A DNA stretch of 64,000 nucleotides from Gemmatimonadota bacterium (GCA_029863645.1 JAOTVA010000008.1:1-64000), one strand, 5' to 3'; positions 19,993 through 30,097 are shown, counted from the first letter of the stretch. Numbers and translations: made by a program. The notes: a model not told the origin generated them from the sequence alone.

Positions 19993-21875
19993 CAGTAGAC
20001 GCTCGCCGCCTTCGCGTGCCGCTGCGATGGCTCGCGGCGGGCGTCTTTGCTGTGACTTACGTGTCCCCCACCGCTGCACAAATCCCCGGTACGGGAACAG
20101 CGCCGAGGGACTCGGTGGGGACGAGCACAGATTCGCTTACCCAGGCCCAGCAGGACTCCGTGCCTGCCGACACGATCTTCTACAACCTTCCCTCGTTGGA
20201 TCACGGTGCCCCCGCGGGGTTCGCCACCGGGGTCTGGTCTTGGGACCGTGAGGCGATCCTGGTCTCGGCTGCGAACAACCTCGCCGAGCTTCTCGCCGAC
20301 CTTCCGGGTGTGATCGCGCTCCGCGGCGGGGACTACGGCACACCGGCCGCACTGAGTGCCTTCGGCTCCGGTGCTGGGGGCGTGCGGATCATCCGCGATG
20401 GCTTCGAGGTGACTCCCCTCGACGGCGGCGTGGCTGATCTCCAGCGCGTCGGGCTCGGGGGAGTCGGTGCGGTGAGGGTCGAGCGCAGGGGAGGTGAACT
20501 CCTCATCGAGCTGACGGCGTATCGATACGACGACGGCCGGCCCTACTCGCTCGTCGAGGCGGGCACAGGTCAGCTCGACACGAACCTCTTTCGAGGGACG
20601 TACGCCGATCCCACTGCGCTCGGCGGGAGCATTGCGGGGGCGCTGGAGCGGGTCGACACGCGCGGCTTCGGGGAGGACGAAGGGGGGAACCGCACCGGCG
20701 CTTGGTTCAGGTATCAGTTCCACAGAGGCGACCGCGCCGGTGTGGCCCTGGACTACCGCAGCATGAACTCTCAGACCGAAGTGCCTGACTACGCGACCTC
20801 CGCTCGTCGAACGGACATCACGCTGCGAGGGCGGCTCGAGATCGTCGACGGGGTCGTCGCCGAGGTGTATACAGGCAAGTCCTCGCACGACGTGAAAGAT
20901 GTGCGGGAGGCGTACGACTTCGAGGGAGGGTCGCGGGATCAGCATGGCGTGCGGGTGGCTATTCGTCGGGATGGGTTCTGGGCACGAAGTGCCTTCCGGC
21001 TCCACAGCGACGACGAGCTGCCCACGCACCGGCTCGAGGGGTCCGGCGGCTTCACGCGCGCGAACATAGGTGCGTACGGCAACGCCTCCCGCGCGACATG
21101 GGACGGATCCTCCGTCTTTGGTTACGGCGTCGGTGGTTGGCTGGGGCCGGTCGCGGGGGTCACGGTCTTCGGGTCGTTGGACGGGGGCTCTTATGCCGGC
21201 CCGTCCGGACCGGTGCTCGACGAGCTGCCCGCCGTGGAAACGCCCGCTCCACCCCTCCCCATCATCCCGCCCGTGGCCCCTCCGGGGCCGACCGCGCTCA
21301 TTGCCGACCGAACCCTGATCCGGCTTGGTGCCTCTGCCTCGTTGTTCGGCGTGACGCTGGCGGGGGCGGGCCTCCGCGCGGACGCCGGCGTGCACTACCC
21401 GCTCGGTCTCGAGCTTGACCGAGGGGCCCCAAATGCTCTGGGCGGGGAGCGTTACGGGATCGAGGGATGGGCGAGTCTACCGATGCCGATGGAGGGGCTA
21501 CGCCTCGAAGGCTCGTATCAGCACTGGGACTCTGACGGGCCGTATCTGCCCAAACGCATCTATCGCGCGGCCTTTATGTTTCACCGCGTGTACCTCGAAA
21601 CTGGCAACTTCGAGTTGTGGTGGTCGCTCGGGGTGCGGGGCCACGACCCGATGTCGGTGTTCGTCCCCGACGATGGCGCGGGCGGGCCCGGCGGCCTGCA
21701 GACCGTCCCGTTCTATCAGAACTGGTATGGCCAGATTCAGGCTCGCATTCTGACGGTCCGGCTTTTCTTCACTTGGGAGAATCTGGCCGTCCGCCGAAAC
21801 CTCCAGAACTTCCCAGGTCGGCTCCTTCCGCCTACTCGCTCGTTCTTCGGGCTCCGCTGGGATCTTTGGAACTGA
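19989..21875 (+). CDS. TonB-receptor plug-domain outer-membrane protein
   Basis: Signal peptide; plug-like 'LAELLADLPGVIALRGGDYGTPAALSAFGSGAGGVRIIRDGFEV'; barrel ending ...FFGLRWDLWN; GTG at 19989 overlaps pepA stop (GTGA). Confidence 0.75.
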   Translation: MTVDARRLRVPLRWLAAGVFAVTYVSPTAAQIPGTGTAPRDSVGTSTDSLTQAQQDSVPADTIFYNLPSLDHGAPAGFATGVWSWDREAILVSAANNLAELLADLPGVIALRGGDYGTPAALSAFGSGAGGVRIIRDGFEVTPLDGGVADLQRVGLGGVGAVRVERRGGELLIELTAYRYDDGRPYSLVEAGTGQLDTNLFRGTYADPTALGGSIAGALERVDTRGFGEDEGGNRTGAWFRYQFHRGDRAGVALDYRSMNSQTEVPDYATSARRTDITLRGRLEIVDGVVAEVYTGKSSHDVKDVREAYDFEGGSRDQHGVRVAIRRDGFWARSAFRLHSDDELPTHRLEGSGGFTRANIGAYGNASRATWDGSSVFGYGVGGWLGPVAGVTVFGSLDGGSYAGPSGPVLDELPAVETPAPPLPIIPPVAPPGPTALIADRTLIRLGASASLFGVTLAGAGLRADAGVHYPLGLELDRGAPNALGGERYGIEGWASLPMPMEGLRLEGSYQHWDSDGPYLPKRIYRAAFMFHRVYLETGNFELWWSLGVRGHDPMSVFVPDDGAGGPGGLQTVPFYQNWYGQIQARILTVRLFFTWENLAVRRNLQNFPGRLLPPTRSFFGLRWDLWN

Positions 21876-22101
21876 GCGCCCGCCCCAGCCGCCCTCGCTC
21901 GTCGACCCCCCTGCGCCCACAATCAGGCAGCCCGTATGACCTTGTGTGGTGGCGGGTTACGGCGGCATGGCCCCATCTTCGTCGTTGACACTCCTCGACG
22001 TAGCTTAGGCTATGCTTTCGTCGTGTCGCCTAGAATCTGGGGCCATGGCGCGCGTAACGCGGGCCGCTGGATTTCTACCACCGGCTCCTAGGGGAGCTTT
22101 C

Positions 22102-22989
22102 ATGATTCGCAGCATGACGGGGTACGGAGAGGCCGAGCGCGATTCGCCCGCAGGTCGGCTACGGCTGGAGGTGAAGACGGTCAATCACCGCTTCTTCAAC
22201 TCGAGCATCAAGACGCCGTCGGGCTTCGACAAGTACGAGGCTCAGCTCACGGCTGCCCTCAAGCGGCATATCTCGCGTGGCCACGTGAGTGCGTACTTAT
22301 CCATCGATCGCGGATCCGTCGAAACCGAGACGCCCTTTAAGCCGGACCTCGTGCGAGCGCGCGCATACCTCGAGGCACTCGAGGCGCTGCGCCACGAGCT
22401 GAATGTGCCTGGCGCGGTGCAACTGTCGATGCTGGCGAACGAGCCGAGCCTCCTGCGTCTACAGCAGGCGGACCGTACCGAGGGCATCGAACCGGAGCTC
22501 CTGACCGAGCTCGCTGAGGCGGCGGCAGCCGCGGTCACGGAGCTCCGTACGGCGGAGGGTCAGCGGTTGGCGGCCGACTTTGTCGAGCGGCTGCGCGTGA
22601 TCCTCGAAGTGCTCGTCCGGATCGAAGCGCGGGCGCCGCAGCGCCTCGCGGAGCAGCGTGACCGCCTTCGCGAGCAGGTCCGCGAGCTGACGGAGCAGGT
22701 CGAGGTGGACGAAGACCGTCTGGCTCGGGAAATCGCCTATCTGGCCGAGCGATGGGACATCAACGAAGAGCTCGTACGCTTCCGCTCACACGTAGAGCTC
22801 TTTGCCGAAGCGCTCGAGGGGGACGCCTCGGAGCCGGTAGGCAAACGTCTCGGCTTTCTGGTCCAAGAGATGAACCGCGAGGCCAACACGATCGCCTCGA
22901 AGGCCAACGACGCGGATATCGCCCAGGGGGCCATGGGCTTGAAGGAGGAGATCGAGCGGATCCGCGAGCAAGTCGAGAACGTCGAGTGA
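22102..22989 (+). CDS. yicC: YicC family endoribonuclease
   Basis: 'MIRSMTGYGEAERD...LEVKTVNHRFFNSSIKTPSG...LGFLVQEMNREANTIASKANDADIA'. Confidence 0.95.
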   Translation: MIRSMTGYGEAERDSPAGRLRLEVKTVNHRFFNSSIKTPSGFDKYEAQLTAALKRHISRGHVSAYLSIDRGSVETETPFKPDLVRARAYLEALEALRHELNVPGAVQLSMLANEPSLLRLQQADRTEGIEPELLTELAEAAAAAVTELRTAEGQRLAADFVERLRVILEVLVRIEARAPQRLAEQRDRLREQVRELTEQVEVDEDRLAREIAYLAERWDINEELVRFRSHVELFAEALEGDASEPVGKRLGFLVQEMNREANTIASKANDADIAQGAMGLKEEIERIREQVENVE

Positions 22990-23651
22990 GTGAGCGCGCG
23001 AGCCCGGTGGTACTTGCCGCGCCGAGCGGGACAGGCAAGACGACGCTCGCGCGTAGGCTGGTCGAGGACAGGGAGGACTACGTCTTCTCCATCTCCGCCA
23101 CCACGCGCCCGCCGCGTCCGGGGGAGCGCGACGGCATCGACTATCATTTCGTAGACCGTGCGCGCTTCGAAGAGATGGTCGTTTCGGGCGAGTTCGCCGA
23201 GTGGGCCGAGGTGCACGGGCGGCTATACGGGACCCCACAGGCTCAGCTAAAGCACGCGGCCGAGAGTGGGGTTCATGTCGTCCTCGATATCGACGTCCAG
23301 GGCGCCCGTCAGCTCAGCGCCTCCGTCCCTGACACCAAGCTGATCTTCGTGCTACCCCCAGATGTTGGTACCTTGCTGTCCCGTCTGACAGGTCGCGGCA
23401 CCGAAGGGCCGGCCGAGGTGGCGCGGCGCCTGGAATCGGCGCTCGAAGAGTTGCAGGCGGTGGAGAACTTCGACTACGTAGTGGTGAACGACGACCTGGA
23501 ACGGTGCCTCGGAATGATCCGCGGCATCGTGTCTGGCGAGATTCGCGCGATGGGACACGAAGCGGTGGAGCAGGACGTGGAGGTGTTTCGCTCCGAGATC
23601 CGCCGCATTCTCGCCGACGATTTCTCAGACTATACGAACGTCTCGTCATAG
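22986..23651 (+). CDS. gmk: Guanylate kinase
   Basis: 'VVLAAPSGTGKTTLARRL', 'SATTRPPRPGERDGIDYHFV'; GTGA overlap with yicC. Confidence 0.95.
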   Translation: MSERASPVVLAAPSGTGKTTLARRLVEDREDYVFSISATTRPPRPGERDGIDYHFVDRARFEEMVVSGEFAEWAEVHGRLYGTPQAQLKHAAESGVHVVLDIDVQGARQLSASVPDTKLIFVLPPDVGTLLSRLTGRGTEGPAEVARRLESALEELQAVENFDYVVVNDDLERCLGMIRGIVSGEIRAMGHEAVEQDVEVFRSEIRRILADDFSDYTNVSS

Positions 23652-23661
23652 GAGTAGATGG

Positions 23662-23880
23662 ATGAGAGTCTTTACGCCCAACGAGGTCGCCAAGGGTACC
23701 GAGAGCAAGTACCTCGGCGTTCTGGTGGCCGCGAAGTACGCCCGCGAGTTGAACTCGCTCCCCAGCGACGCCATGCCCCTGGGAGAAGAGAAGAAGCTCA
23801 CGACGCGCGCGCTGGAGGCGCTGACCTCGGGACAGATTGAGTTTCGCCTCGTGAAGCGTCGCCGTCGCGAGGAAGGCTGA
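23662..23880 (+). CDS. rpoZ: DNA-directed RNA polymerase subunit omega
   Basis: 'MRVFTPNEVAKGTESKYLGVLVAAKYAREL...KLTTRALEALTSGQIEF', downstream of gmk. Confidence 0.85.
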   Translation: MRVFTPNEVAKGTESKYLGVLVAAKYARELNSLPSDAMPLGEEKKLTTRALEALTSGQIEFRLVKRRRREEG

Positions 23881-23920
23881 CGCAGGACCTGCCGGACTAG
23901 CCGGCCCCAAGGAGCTCAGC

Positions 23921-25162
23921 GTGCCCAGACCCGAGCTCGTTCCCCGTCGTCCGTGGCAGGGCCGGCGAATCTTGCTCGGGGTCACCGGTGGCATCGCCGC
24001 GTACAAGTCCATTCAGCTTGCGCGCGACCTCACCCGGCTCGGAGCCGAGGTCGACGTCGTCCTCACCGCCGCGGCGCAGAAGTTCGTAGCACCGCTCTCC
24101 TTCGAAGGGGTGACGGGCCGGCCGGTGCTTACCGACCTCTTCTCCGTCGACGGCGCGGCCATGCACCTGCGTCTCGGCAAAGACGCCGATGCCATCTGCG
24201 TCGCTCCCGCAACCGCCGACTTTGTGGCGAGGGCTGCCGAGGGAAGGGCCGACGACCTGCTTTGTACCGCTCTGCTGGCCACCCATGCGCCCGTCGTGGT
24301 ATGCCCGGCGATGAACGACCGCATGTTCGCCCACCCGCAGGTGCAGGAGAATGTAGAGCGACTCCGCCAGCGCCCCGGCTACGTCATCGCCGGACCGGGT
24401 GTGGGAGCACTGGCCGCGGGCGAGGAAGGGGGTCCGGGAAGGATGCTGGAGCCACAGGACATCACCGAGTACATCGGCCGAGCGCTGGGCGCGGAGGACG
24501 CATACCGCGAGCGCAGGGTGTTGGTCACCGCAGGCCCCACGCGTGAAGCGCTTGATCCGGTACGCTACGTAGGCAACCGCTCGTCTGGACGGATGGGGTA
24601 CGCCGTCGCCGCAGCCGCTTGGCGGAGGGGTGCATCGGTCACGCTCGTCTCCGGGCCGTCCTCGCTCGAGCCGCCCGTGGGCGTGGACCTGGTGCGCGTG
24701 CAGAGCGCAGATGAGATGTTCGCGGCCGTGGCGGACGCCATCGGAGCCGCGGACGTATCCGTGTTCGCTGCGGCGGTGGCGGACTTCCGGCCGACTACCA
24801 CCGAGAGCGACAAGGTCAAGCGGGAAGCGGTCGGGGATGAGTTCGCCGTGTTGCTGGCTCCCAACCCGGATATCGCGGGGGAGACCCGAGACCGTCGCAA
24901 GGCCGGAAGCGTCACAGTGGGCTTCGCGCTCGAGACGACGGACCTGCTGGAGAACGCCCGCAAGAAGCTGGCGAAGAAGGACTTCGACCTGCTCGTCGCA
25001 AACGACGTGACGCAGGAGGGCGCTGGCTTCGACGTAGAGACCAACCGAGTGACGATTCTCGACAAGCAAGGGGAGCCGGAGTCCTTGCCGCTGATGTCGA
25101 AGGATGCGGTCGCGGAGGAGATTCTCGACCGGGTCGCCTCGCGCTTATCGGCGAGGCGGTGA
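23921..25162 (+). CDS. coaBC: Bifunctional phosphopantothenoylcysteine decarboxylase/synthetase
   Basis: 'ILLGVTGGIAAYKSIQLARDL', 'VCPAMNDRMF', 'VTAGPTREALDPVRYVGNRSSGRMGYAVA'. Confidence 0.95.
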   Translation: MPRPELVPRRPWQGRRILLGVTGGIAAYKSIQLARDLTRLGAEVDVVLTAAAQKFVAPLSFEGVTGRPVLTDLFSVDGAAMHLRLGKDADAICVAPATADFVARAAEGRADDLLCTALLATHAPVVVCPAMNDRMFAHPQVQENVERLRQRPGYVIAGPGVGALAAGEEGGPGRMLEPQDITEYIGRALGAEDAYRERRVLVTAGPTREALDPVRYVGNRSSGRMGYAVAAAAWRRGASVTLVSGPSSLEPPVGVDLVRVQSADEMFAAVADAIGAADVSVFAAAVADFRPTTTESDKVKREAVGDEFAVLLAPNPDIAGETRDRRKAGSVTVGFALETTDLLENARKKLAKKDFDLLVANDVTQEGAGFDVETNRVTILDKQGEPESLPLMSKDAVAEEILDRVASRLSARR

Positions 25163-25166
25163 GGGA

Positions 25167-25955
25167 ATGACTCACGATAGCCGTGACTCCGCTCGCGACG
25201 GTGCGCGACTCCTACGCCAGCGAATGGAGATGGGGGAGCACGAACTCTTCCTCGATGGACTGACTCGGGAGCAAGCCTTGAGCCTCGCCGCCGCGGCGCG
25301 AAAGGGAGCTACGCGGGCCGCCGTGCAGGTCTCGCCCACGCCGTTTGCGGCGTCCGTGCCGGCGGCGCCTGCAACAGCGGCGAAGCTTGCGGTCCTGCCG
25401 GCGTCCTACGAAGAGCTGCGTGACACCGCCCTCGTGTGCACACGGTGTCGACTTTCCGAGACGCGCACGCAGGTCGTTTTCTCCGACGGCGCCGTGAACG
25501 CGCGGCTGGTCGTCGTGGGCGAAGCGCCCGGGGCGAATGAGGACGCGTCAGGCCTGCCATTCGTCGGGGCGGCAGGCAAGTACCTGGACCTCTTGCTGGC
25601 TAGCGTCGGGCTGTCGCGAGAGGACTCCGTGTATATCTGCAACGTGCTCAAGTGTCGCCCGCCGGCGAACCGAAATCCCATGGCGGACGAGATCGACGCG
25701 TGCGCGCCCTTCCTGAAGAGGCAGCTCGAGTTGATTCGCCCCATGGCCCTCTTGGCAGTCGGATCGTTCGCCGCTCAACTGCTGACCGGGAGCGAGAAGA
25801 CGGCGCTCGGAAAGCTTCGTGGCCAGGTGCATTCGTACGAGGGTGTCCCGCTCGTGTGCACCTACCATCCGGCCGCGTTGCTTCGGAACCCCAAGTGGAC
25901 TAGATCCTTCTGGGACGACCTCCAACTGCTCCGCACCCTCTTGGATGGCGCGTAA
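25167..25955 (+). CDS. Uracil-DNA glycosylase family 4
   Basis: 'LVVVGEAPGANEDASGLPFVGAAGKYLDLLL', 'YICNVLKCRPPANRNP', 'CTYHPAALLRNP'. Confidence 0.92.
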   Translation: MTHDSRDSARDGARLLRQRMEMGEHELFLDGLTREQALSLAAAARKGATRAAVQVSPTPFAASVPAAPATAAKLAVLPASYEELRDTALVCTRCRLSETRTQVVFSDGAVNARLVVVGEAPGANEDASGLPFVGAAGKYLDLLLASVGLSREDSVYICNVLKCRPPANRNPMADEIDACAPFLKRQLELIRPMALLAVGSFAAQLLTGSEKTALGKLRGQVHSYEGVPLVCTYHPAALLRNPKWTRSFWDDLQLLRTLLDGA

Positions 25956-25979
25956 GCCACGCGCCTGCTGATCGCATCC

Positions 25980-27404
25980 ATGGAAGCTTCGCCGACCTTC
26001 GCCGACCGGGTCTTCGACCGCACGCCTCCGTTCTCCATGGAGGCGGAGACGGCGGTGCTCGGCGGCATGCTCATCGACCGCGAAGCCGTCACGCGCGCCA
26101 TCGAGCACATCGACGACGGGATGTTCTACCGTGAGGCCAACCGGCGGCTCTACCGCTCCATGGTGCGGCTTTTCGAGCGCGGCGACGTCATCGACGTCAT
26201 CACTGTCGCGGAGGAGCTGAAGAAGACCGGAGAGCTCGACTCGGCGGGGGGCTTCGACTACCTGGGCTCGCTCGTCGATGCGGTGCCGACCGCCGCGAAC
26301 CTGGAGTACCACGCCCGCATCGTGCGGGACAAGGCGCTGCTACGCCGCCTGGTCGAGCAGTCCACGCAGATCATCCGGGACGTGTACGACCAGGGCGAGC
26401 GCGGCGTCGACGAGATCTTGGATCAGGCCGAAGCGCGCATCTTCCAGGTTGCGGAGAGTCACAAGCGCGAGGGCTTCGTCTGGATCAAGGAGATCCTGTG
26501 GGCCGCGTTCGAGCACATCGAGCGGTTGCAGGAATCCGACAGCGGCATCACGGGGGTCCCGACCGGCTTCGCCGATCTCGATCGCATGACTACGGGGCTG
26601 CAGAAGGGCGACCTCGTCATCGTCGCGGCGCGGCCCTCGATGGGTAAGACGTCGATGGCCCTCAACATGGCCGCGAACGCGGCGATTTCCGAGGGTCTTC
26701 CGGTCGCCATCTTCTCTCTGGAGATGTCTTCCGAGCAGCTCGTGCAGCGGCTCCTGTGCGCCGAAGGCCGTATCGATGCACAGAAGCTCCGCCGGGGTCG
26801 GTTGTCACAGGAGGAGCATCAGCGCCTCGCCGCGGCCGCAGGCCACCTCAACACGGCTCCGATCTGGATCGACGACCAGCCGGGCGCCAACGTTCTCGAG
26901 ATCCGCGCCAAGGCTCGACGCCTCCAATCAGAACTCCGCTCCGACGGCAAGGATCTGCGCATGGTCCTCATCGACTACATGCAGCTCATGTCGGGGACCG
27001 CAAGATCGGAGAGCCGCGTCCAAGAGGTCAGCGAGATCTCCCGCGGACTGAAGGCGCTGGCACGTGAGCTCGACGTGCCAGTGGTAGCGCTGTCCCAGCT
27101 CAGCCGCGGTCCCGAGCAGCGCACCGACAAGCGACCCATGCTCTCCGATTTGAGGGAGTCGGGGTCGATCGAGCAGGATGCCGATGTAGTCATGTTCCTG
27201 TACCGTCCCGAGTACTACGCTCCGGCAGAGAAACGTGACGAACTGGAGGGGAAGTCAGAGTTGATCGTAAGCAAACAGCGGAATGGACCGACCGGCGTCA
27301 TCGAGCTGTACTTCCAGAAGGCCTATACCCGCTTCGATTCGGTGCAGCGCAGCCCCGGCGCAGCGTCTCATACCCAGGATTCAGGGCCCGGCTTTCGTCA
27401 ATGA
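25980..27404 (+). CDS. dnaB: Replicative DNA helicase
   Basis: 'PPFSMEAETAVLGGMLID', Walker A 'AARPSMGKTSMALNMA', 'VIFSLEMSSEQLVQRLL'-type motifs, 'SDLRESGSIEQDADVVMFLYRP'. Confidence 0.97.
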   Translation: MEASPTFADRVFDRTPPFSMEAETAVLGGMLIDREAVTRAIEHIDDGMFYREANRRLYRSMVRLFERGDVIDVITVAEELKKTGELDSAGGFDYLGSLVDAVPTAANLEYHARIVRDKALLRRLVEQSTQIIRDVYDQGERGVDEILDQAEARIFQVAESHKREGFVWIKEILWAAFEHIERLQESDSGITGVPTGFADLDRMTTGLQKGDLVIVAARPSMGKTSMALNMAANAAISEGLPVAIFSLEMSSEQLVQRLLCAEGRIDAQKLRRGRLSQEEHQRLAAAAGHLNTAPIWIDDQPGANVLEIRAKARRLQSELRSDGKDLRMVLIDYMQLMSGTARSESRVQEVSEISRGLKALARELDVPVVALSQLSRGPEQRTDKRPMLSDLRESGSIEQDADVVMFLYRPEYYAPAEKRDELEGKSELIVSKQRNGPTGVIELYFQKAYTRFDSVQRSPGAASHTQDSGPGFRQ

Positions 27405-28120
27405 GTCCGCGTCGTACCGCTCCGAATTCCCGAGGGCGAGTCGGCGTTGCGATCCCCGCGGCCGGCTCTGGCGTGCGCATGGGGGGGGTGCGCAAGGTGT
27501 TCCTCGAGCTGGCGGGCCGGCCGGTTCTCGAGCACGCGCTCGAGGCGTTCCTCGCAGAGGAGCGCGTGGTGTCCGTGGTCATCGCACTCGCCCCGGACGA
27601 TGCGGCGTCCCCACCGGACTGGCTTACGTCGCTCGACCCCAGGATCGTGGTCGTGGCGGGAGGCGACACCCGCAGCCAGTCCGTGCGTGCGGCCATCGCA
27701 GCGCTTCCGGACGACCTGGACGTGATCGCGGTTCACGACGCGGCTCGCCCTCTCGTCGAGTGGGCGCTCGTCGTCCGTTGTGTAGACCTGGCGTTGGGAG
27801 GTGTCGGCGCGGTTGCTGGCTGCCCTGCAGTGGACACCATGAAGGTCGTTGACGTCGATGGCGCCGTGCTGGACACGCCCGATCGAGCGACGCTTTGGCA
27901 TGCGCATACGCCTCAGGTCTTCCCGGCCGCCGCGCTGCGAGCTGCATATGAGGCAGTTACAGGGGAGGGTACCGACGACGCCGCCTTGGTGGAGCGATGC
28001 GATCCGAATCTCAAGGTCATGATGGTGGACGGCGGGCCTGGTAATCTGAAGGTGACACGCCTCGTCGATTTGCCGCTCGCCGAGGCGCTGCTCGCGCGAC
28101 GCCCGCGCAACGGGCCGTGA
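27401..28120 (+). CDS. ispD: 2-C-methyl-D-erythritol 4-phosphate cytidylyltransferase
   Basis: 'VGVAIPAAGSGVRMGGVRKVFLELAGRPVLEHAL', 'VHDAARPLV'. Confidence 0.93.
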   Translation: MSPRRTAPNSRGRVGVAIPAAGSGVRMGGVRKVFLELAGRPVLEHALEAFLAEERVVSVVIALAPDDAASPPDWLTSLDPRIVVVAGGDTRSQSVRAAIAALPDDLDVIAVHDAARPLVEWALVVRCVDLALGGVGAVAGCPAVDTMKVVDVDGAVLDTPDRATLWHAHTPQVFPAAALRAAYEAVTGEGTDDAALVERCDPNLKVMMVDGGPGNLKVTRLVDLPLAEALLARRPRNGP

Positions 28121-28782
28121 GCGGAGGGCCGCGGCGCTTCGACCTCCGTGCCGACCCGGACGTCGACCTCACCGCGGTGATCGCCCACGTACGTGCGGGC
28201 GGGCTCCTCGCGTATCCGACCGAGACGGTGTACGGCCTGGGCGGTGCGGCCACCGCCGGTGCAGTCGCCGCCCTTCGGCGACTCAAGTCGCGCGATGGTG
28301 ACAAGCCCTTTCTGGTGCTCGTCCACTCTGCCGAGGCGGTCGGGCAACTCACCTGGACCGATAGTGCGCGCGAACTGGCGCGACTCTTCTGGCCCGGACC
28401 GCTGACTCTGGTTCTCGCCGACCCGTTGGGTATCTTCCCGGTCGGTATCCGGGACGGGAAGACGGGCGGCGTAGGGGTCAGGGTGAGTCCCCATGCCCTG
28501 GTGGCCCGCCTCGTTGCTGAGTCGGGTGGGCCGCTGACTTCCACCAGCCTCAACTTGCCTGGCGCGCCTCCCGTCACTTCGGGAACCGACGCGATGGAGG
28601 TGGTTCGCGAGCTCGGCGGGGAAAACGTCATCGTCTTGGATGCGGGTACGCTTGATGCGTCCGCCCCATCCACGATTGTCGACTGTACCGGCCCCGTGCC
28701 CATCGTTCGCAGGGCAGGCACGGTTCCTACGGAGCGCCTGCGGTGCGCAATACCGGAGATCCATGGTGAACAGCCCGCCTGA
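28117..28782 (+). CDS. tsaC: L-threonylcarbamoyladenylate synthase (Sua5/TsaC)
   Basis: 'GGLLAYPTETVYGLGGAAT', 'RDGDKPFLVLVHS', 'FWPGPLTLVL'. Confidence 0.93.
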   Translation: MSGGPRRFDLRADPDVDLTAVIAHVRAGGLLAYPTETVYGLGGAATAGAVAALRRLKSRDGDKPFLVLVHSAEAVGQLTWTDSARELARLFWPGPLTLVLADPLGIFPVGIRDGKTGGVGVRVSPHALVARLVAESGGPLTSTSLNLPGAPPVTSGTDAMEVVRELGGENVIVLDAGTLDASAPSTIVDCTGPVPIVRRAGTVPTERLRCAIPEIHGEQPA

Positions 28783-29260
28783 GGAGCGCTTCAGACTTCT
28801 CTTCGTGTGCACGGGGAACACCTGCAGGAGTCCGATGGCCGAAGTCATCGCCCGGAGACGCACGCGTGAACTCGGATGGGGCCATGTCGAGGTGCAGTCG
28901 GCGGGCGCGGCCGCGGCGTTCACCGGTGCCGGAGCGTCCAGTGGGGCCGTGCGGACCGCCAAGGCTCATGGCCTGGACCTGTCCGCGCACTCGTCGCAGC
29001 TGCTGACCGAAGAGATGGCCGCGAGCACCGACCTGATCCTGACCATGACCCCGATGCACCTCATGCGCGTGATCGAGCTCGGAGCGGGGGACCGTGCGGC
29101 GCTGCTCAGCTCCTATGCGGGAGGCCTGGAGGATGCTTCGGGGGTGTCGATCCCGGACCCGATCGGCGGGCCCGACGAAGAGTACGAGGAGACCTTCCGC
29201 CTCCTCGACGAGCTCATCGAGCGGGTGCTGGAACGCCTGAAGCCGGTGCTCGCAAGATGA
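28763..29260 (+). CDS. Low-molecular-weight phosphatase, YwlE-like protein arginine phosphatase
   Basis: P-loop VCTGNTCRSPMAE (CTGNTCR, Thr variant), 'SIPDPIGGPDEEYEETF'. Confidence 0.85.
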   Translation: MVNSPPEERFRLLFVCTGNTCRSPMAEVIARRRTRELGWGHVEVQSAGAAAAFTGAGASSGAVRTAKAHGLDLSAHSSQLLTEEMAASTDLILTMTPMHLMRVIELGAGDRAALLSSYAGGLEDASGVSIPDPIGGPDEEYEETFRLLDELIERVLERLKPVLAR

Positions 29261-30093
29261 TCGTCACAGCCAAGACGAGAGTGCTGACGCTTCTCGGAGA
29301 CCCTGTCGGTCACTCGCGCTCGCCGGAGATCCAGAACGCCGCGTTCGCCGAGGCCGGCGTCGACGGCGTGTACATTGCGGTTCGGTGCGCCCCCGACGAC
29401 CTGTCAGGGTTCATGCACGGCCTCGCGCGAGCGGGCGGAGGCGGGAACGTCACCCTGCCGCACAAGGAGAAGGCGGCTGCCGTCGTGGACGTCACCAGTG
29501 AAGCGGTCCGCAGGACCGGGGCGTGCAACACCTTCTGGGGGGAGAACGGGAAGGTCCACGGCGACAACACCGACGTGGACGGATTCCGGCGCGCGCTGCG
29601 CTTGTTCTTGGACGGTCCGGCTGAGGGGCTGCGAGCCTTGTTGCTCGGCGCGGGCGGCGCGGCGCGGGCGGCTCTGCTCGGGTTGCTCGACGAAGGCGCG
29701 TCAGAAGTCTCGCTCTACAACCGGACCTCGGAGCGCGCGCGCGCGGTGGCGCGCCGCATCGGCGGTCAGAAGGCTCGGGTCGTCCCGCTCATGCAGGAGC
29801 TCGCCGGTGAGAGTTTCGACCTGGTCATCAACGCGACGCGACTGGGACTGGACCCCAAGGATTCGGCCCCGCTGGACTTCTCGATCCTCGGAAGGGCCGG
29901 AGCGGCGCTCGACCTCGTGTACGGCAAGCACAAGACGTCGTTCGTGCGGGCCGCCGAAGACCGTGGCATCCGTACGGCCGACGGAATGGAAATGCTGGTG
30001 CAGCAGGGCGCGGTCTCCTTCGAGCGCTGGTGGGGTCGGCCCGCGCCGACGGATGTCATGCGCGCCGCGATTCGCCGCTCGCTAGGACGCTGA
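29257..30093 (+). CDS. aroE: Shikimate dehydrogenase
   Basis: 'LLGDPVGHSRSPEIQNAAF', 'GNVTLPHKEKA', 'GDNTDVDGF', 'LLGAGGAARAAL'; ATGA overlap with upstream gene. Confidence 0.95.
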   Translation: MIVTAKTRVLTLLGDPVGHSRSPEIQNAAFAEAGVDGVYIAVRCAPDDLSGFMHGLARAGGGGNVTLPHKEKAAAVVDVTSEAVRRTGACNTFWGENGKVHGDNTDVDGFRRALRLFLDGPAEGLRALLLGAGGAARAALLGLLDEGASEVSLYNRTSERARAVARRIGGQKARVVPLMQELAGESFDLVINATRLGLDPKDSAPLDFSILGRAGAALDLVYGKHKTSFVRAAEDRGIRTADGMEMLVQQGAVSFERWWGRPAPTDVMRAAIRRSLGR

Positions 30094-30097
30094 ACGA

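Noticed and set aside
19899-21395. 498-aa minus-strand ORF
   Set aside because: Antisense to pepA end and the plug-domain OMP, both with clear motifs; Arg/Pro/His-rich shadow composition
21985-22016. TTGACA ... TAGGCTATGCT promoter for yicC
   Set aside because: -35 box is good but no -10 hexamer fits at 16-18 nt spacing; too weak to call
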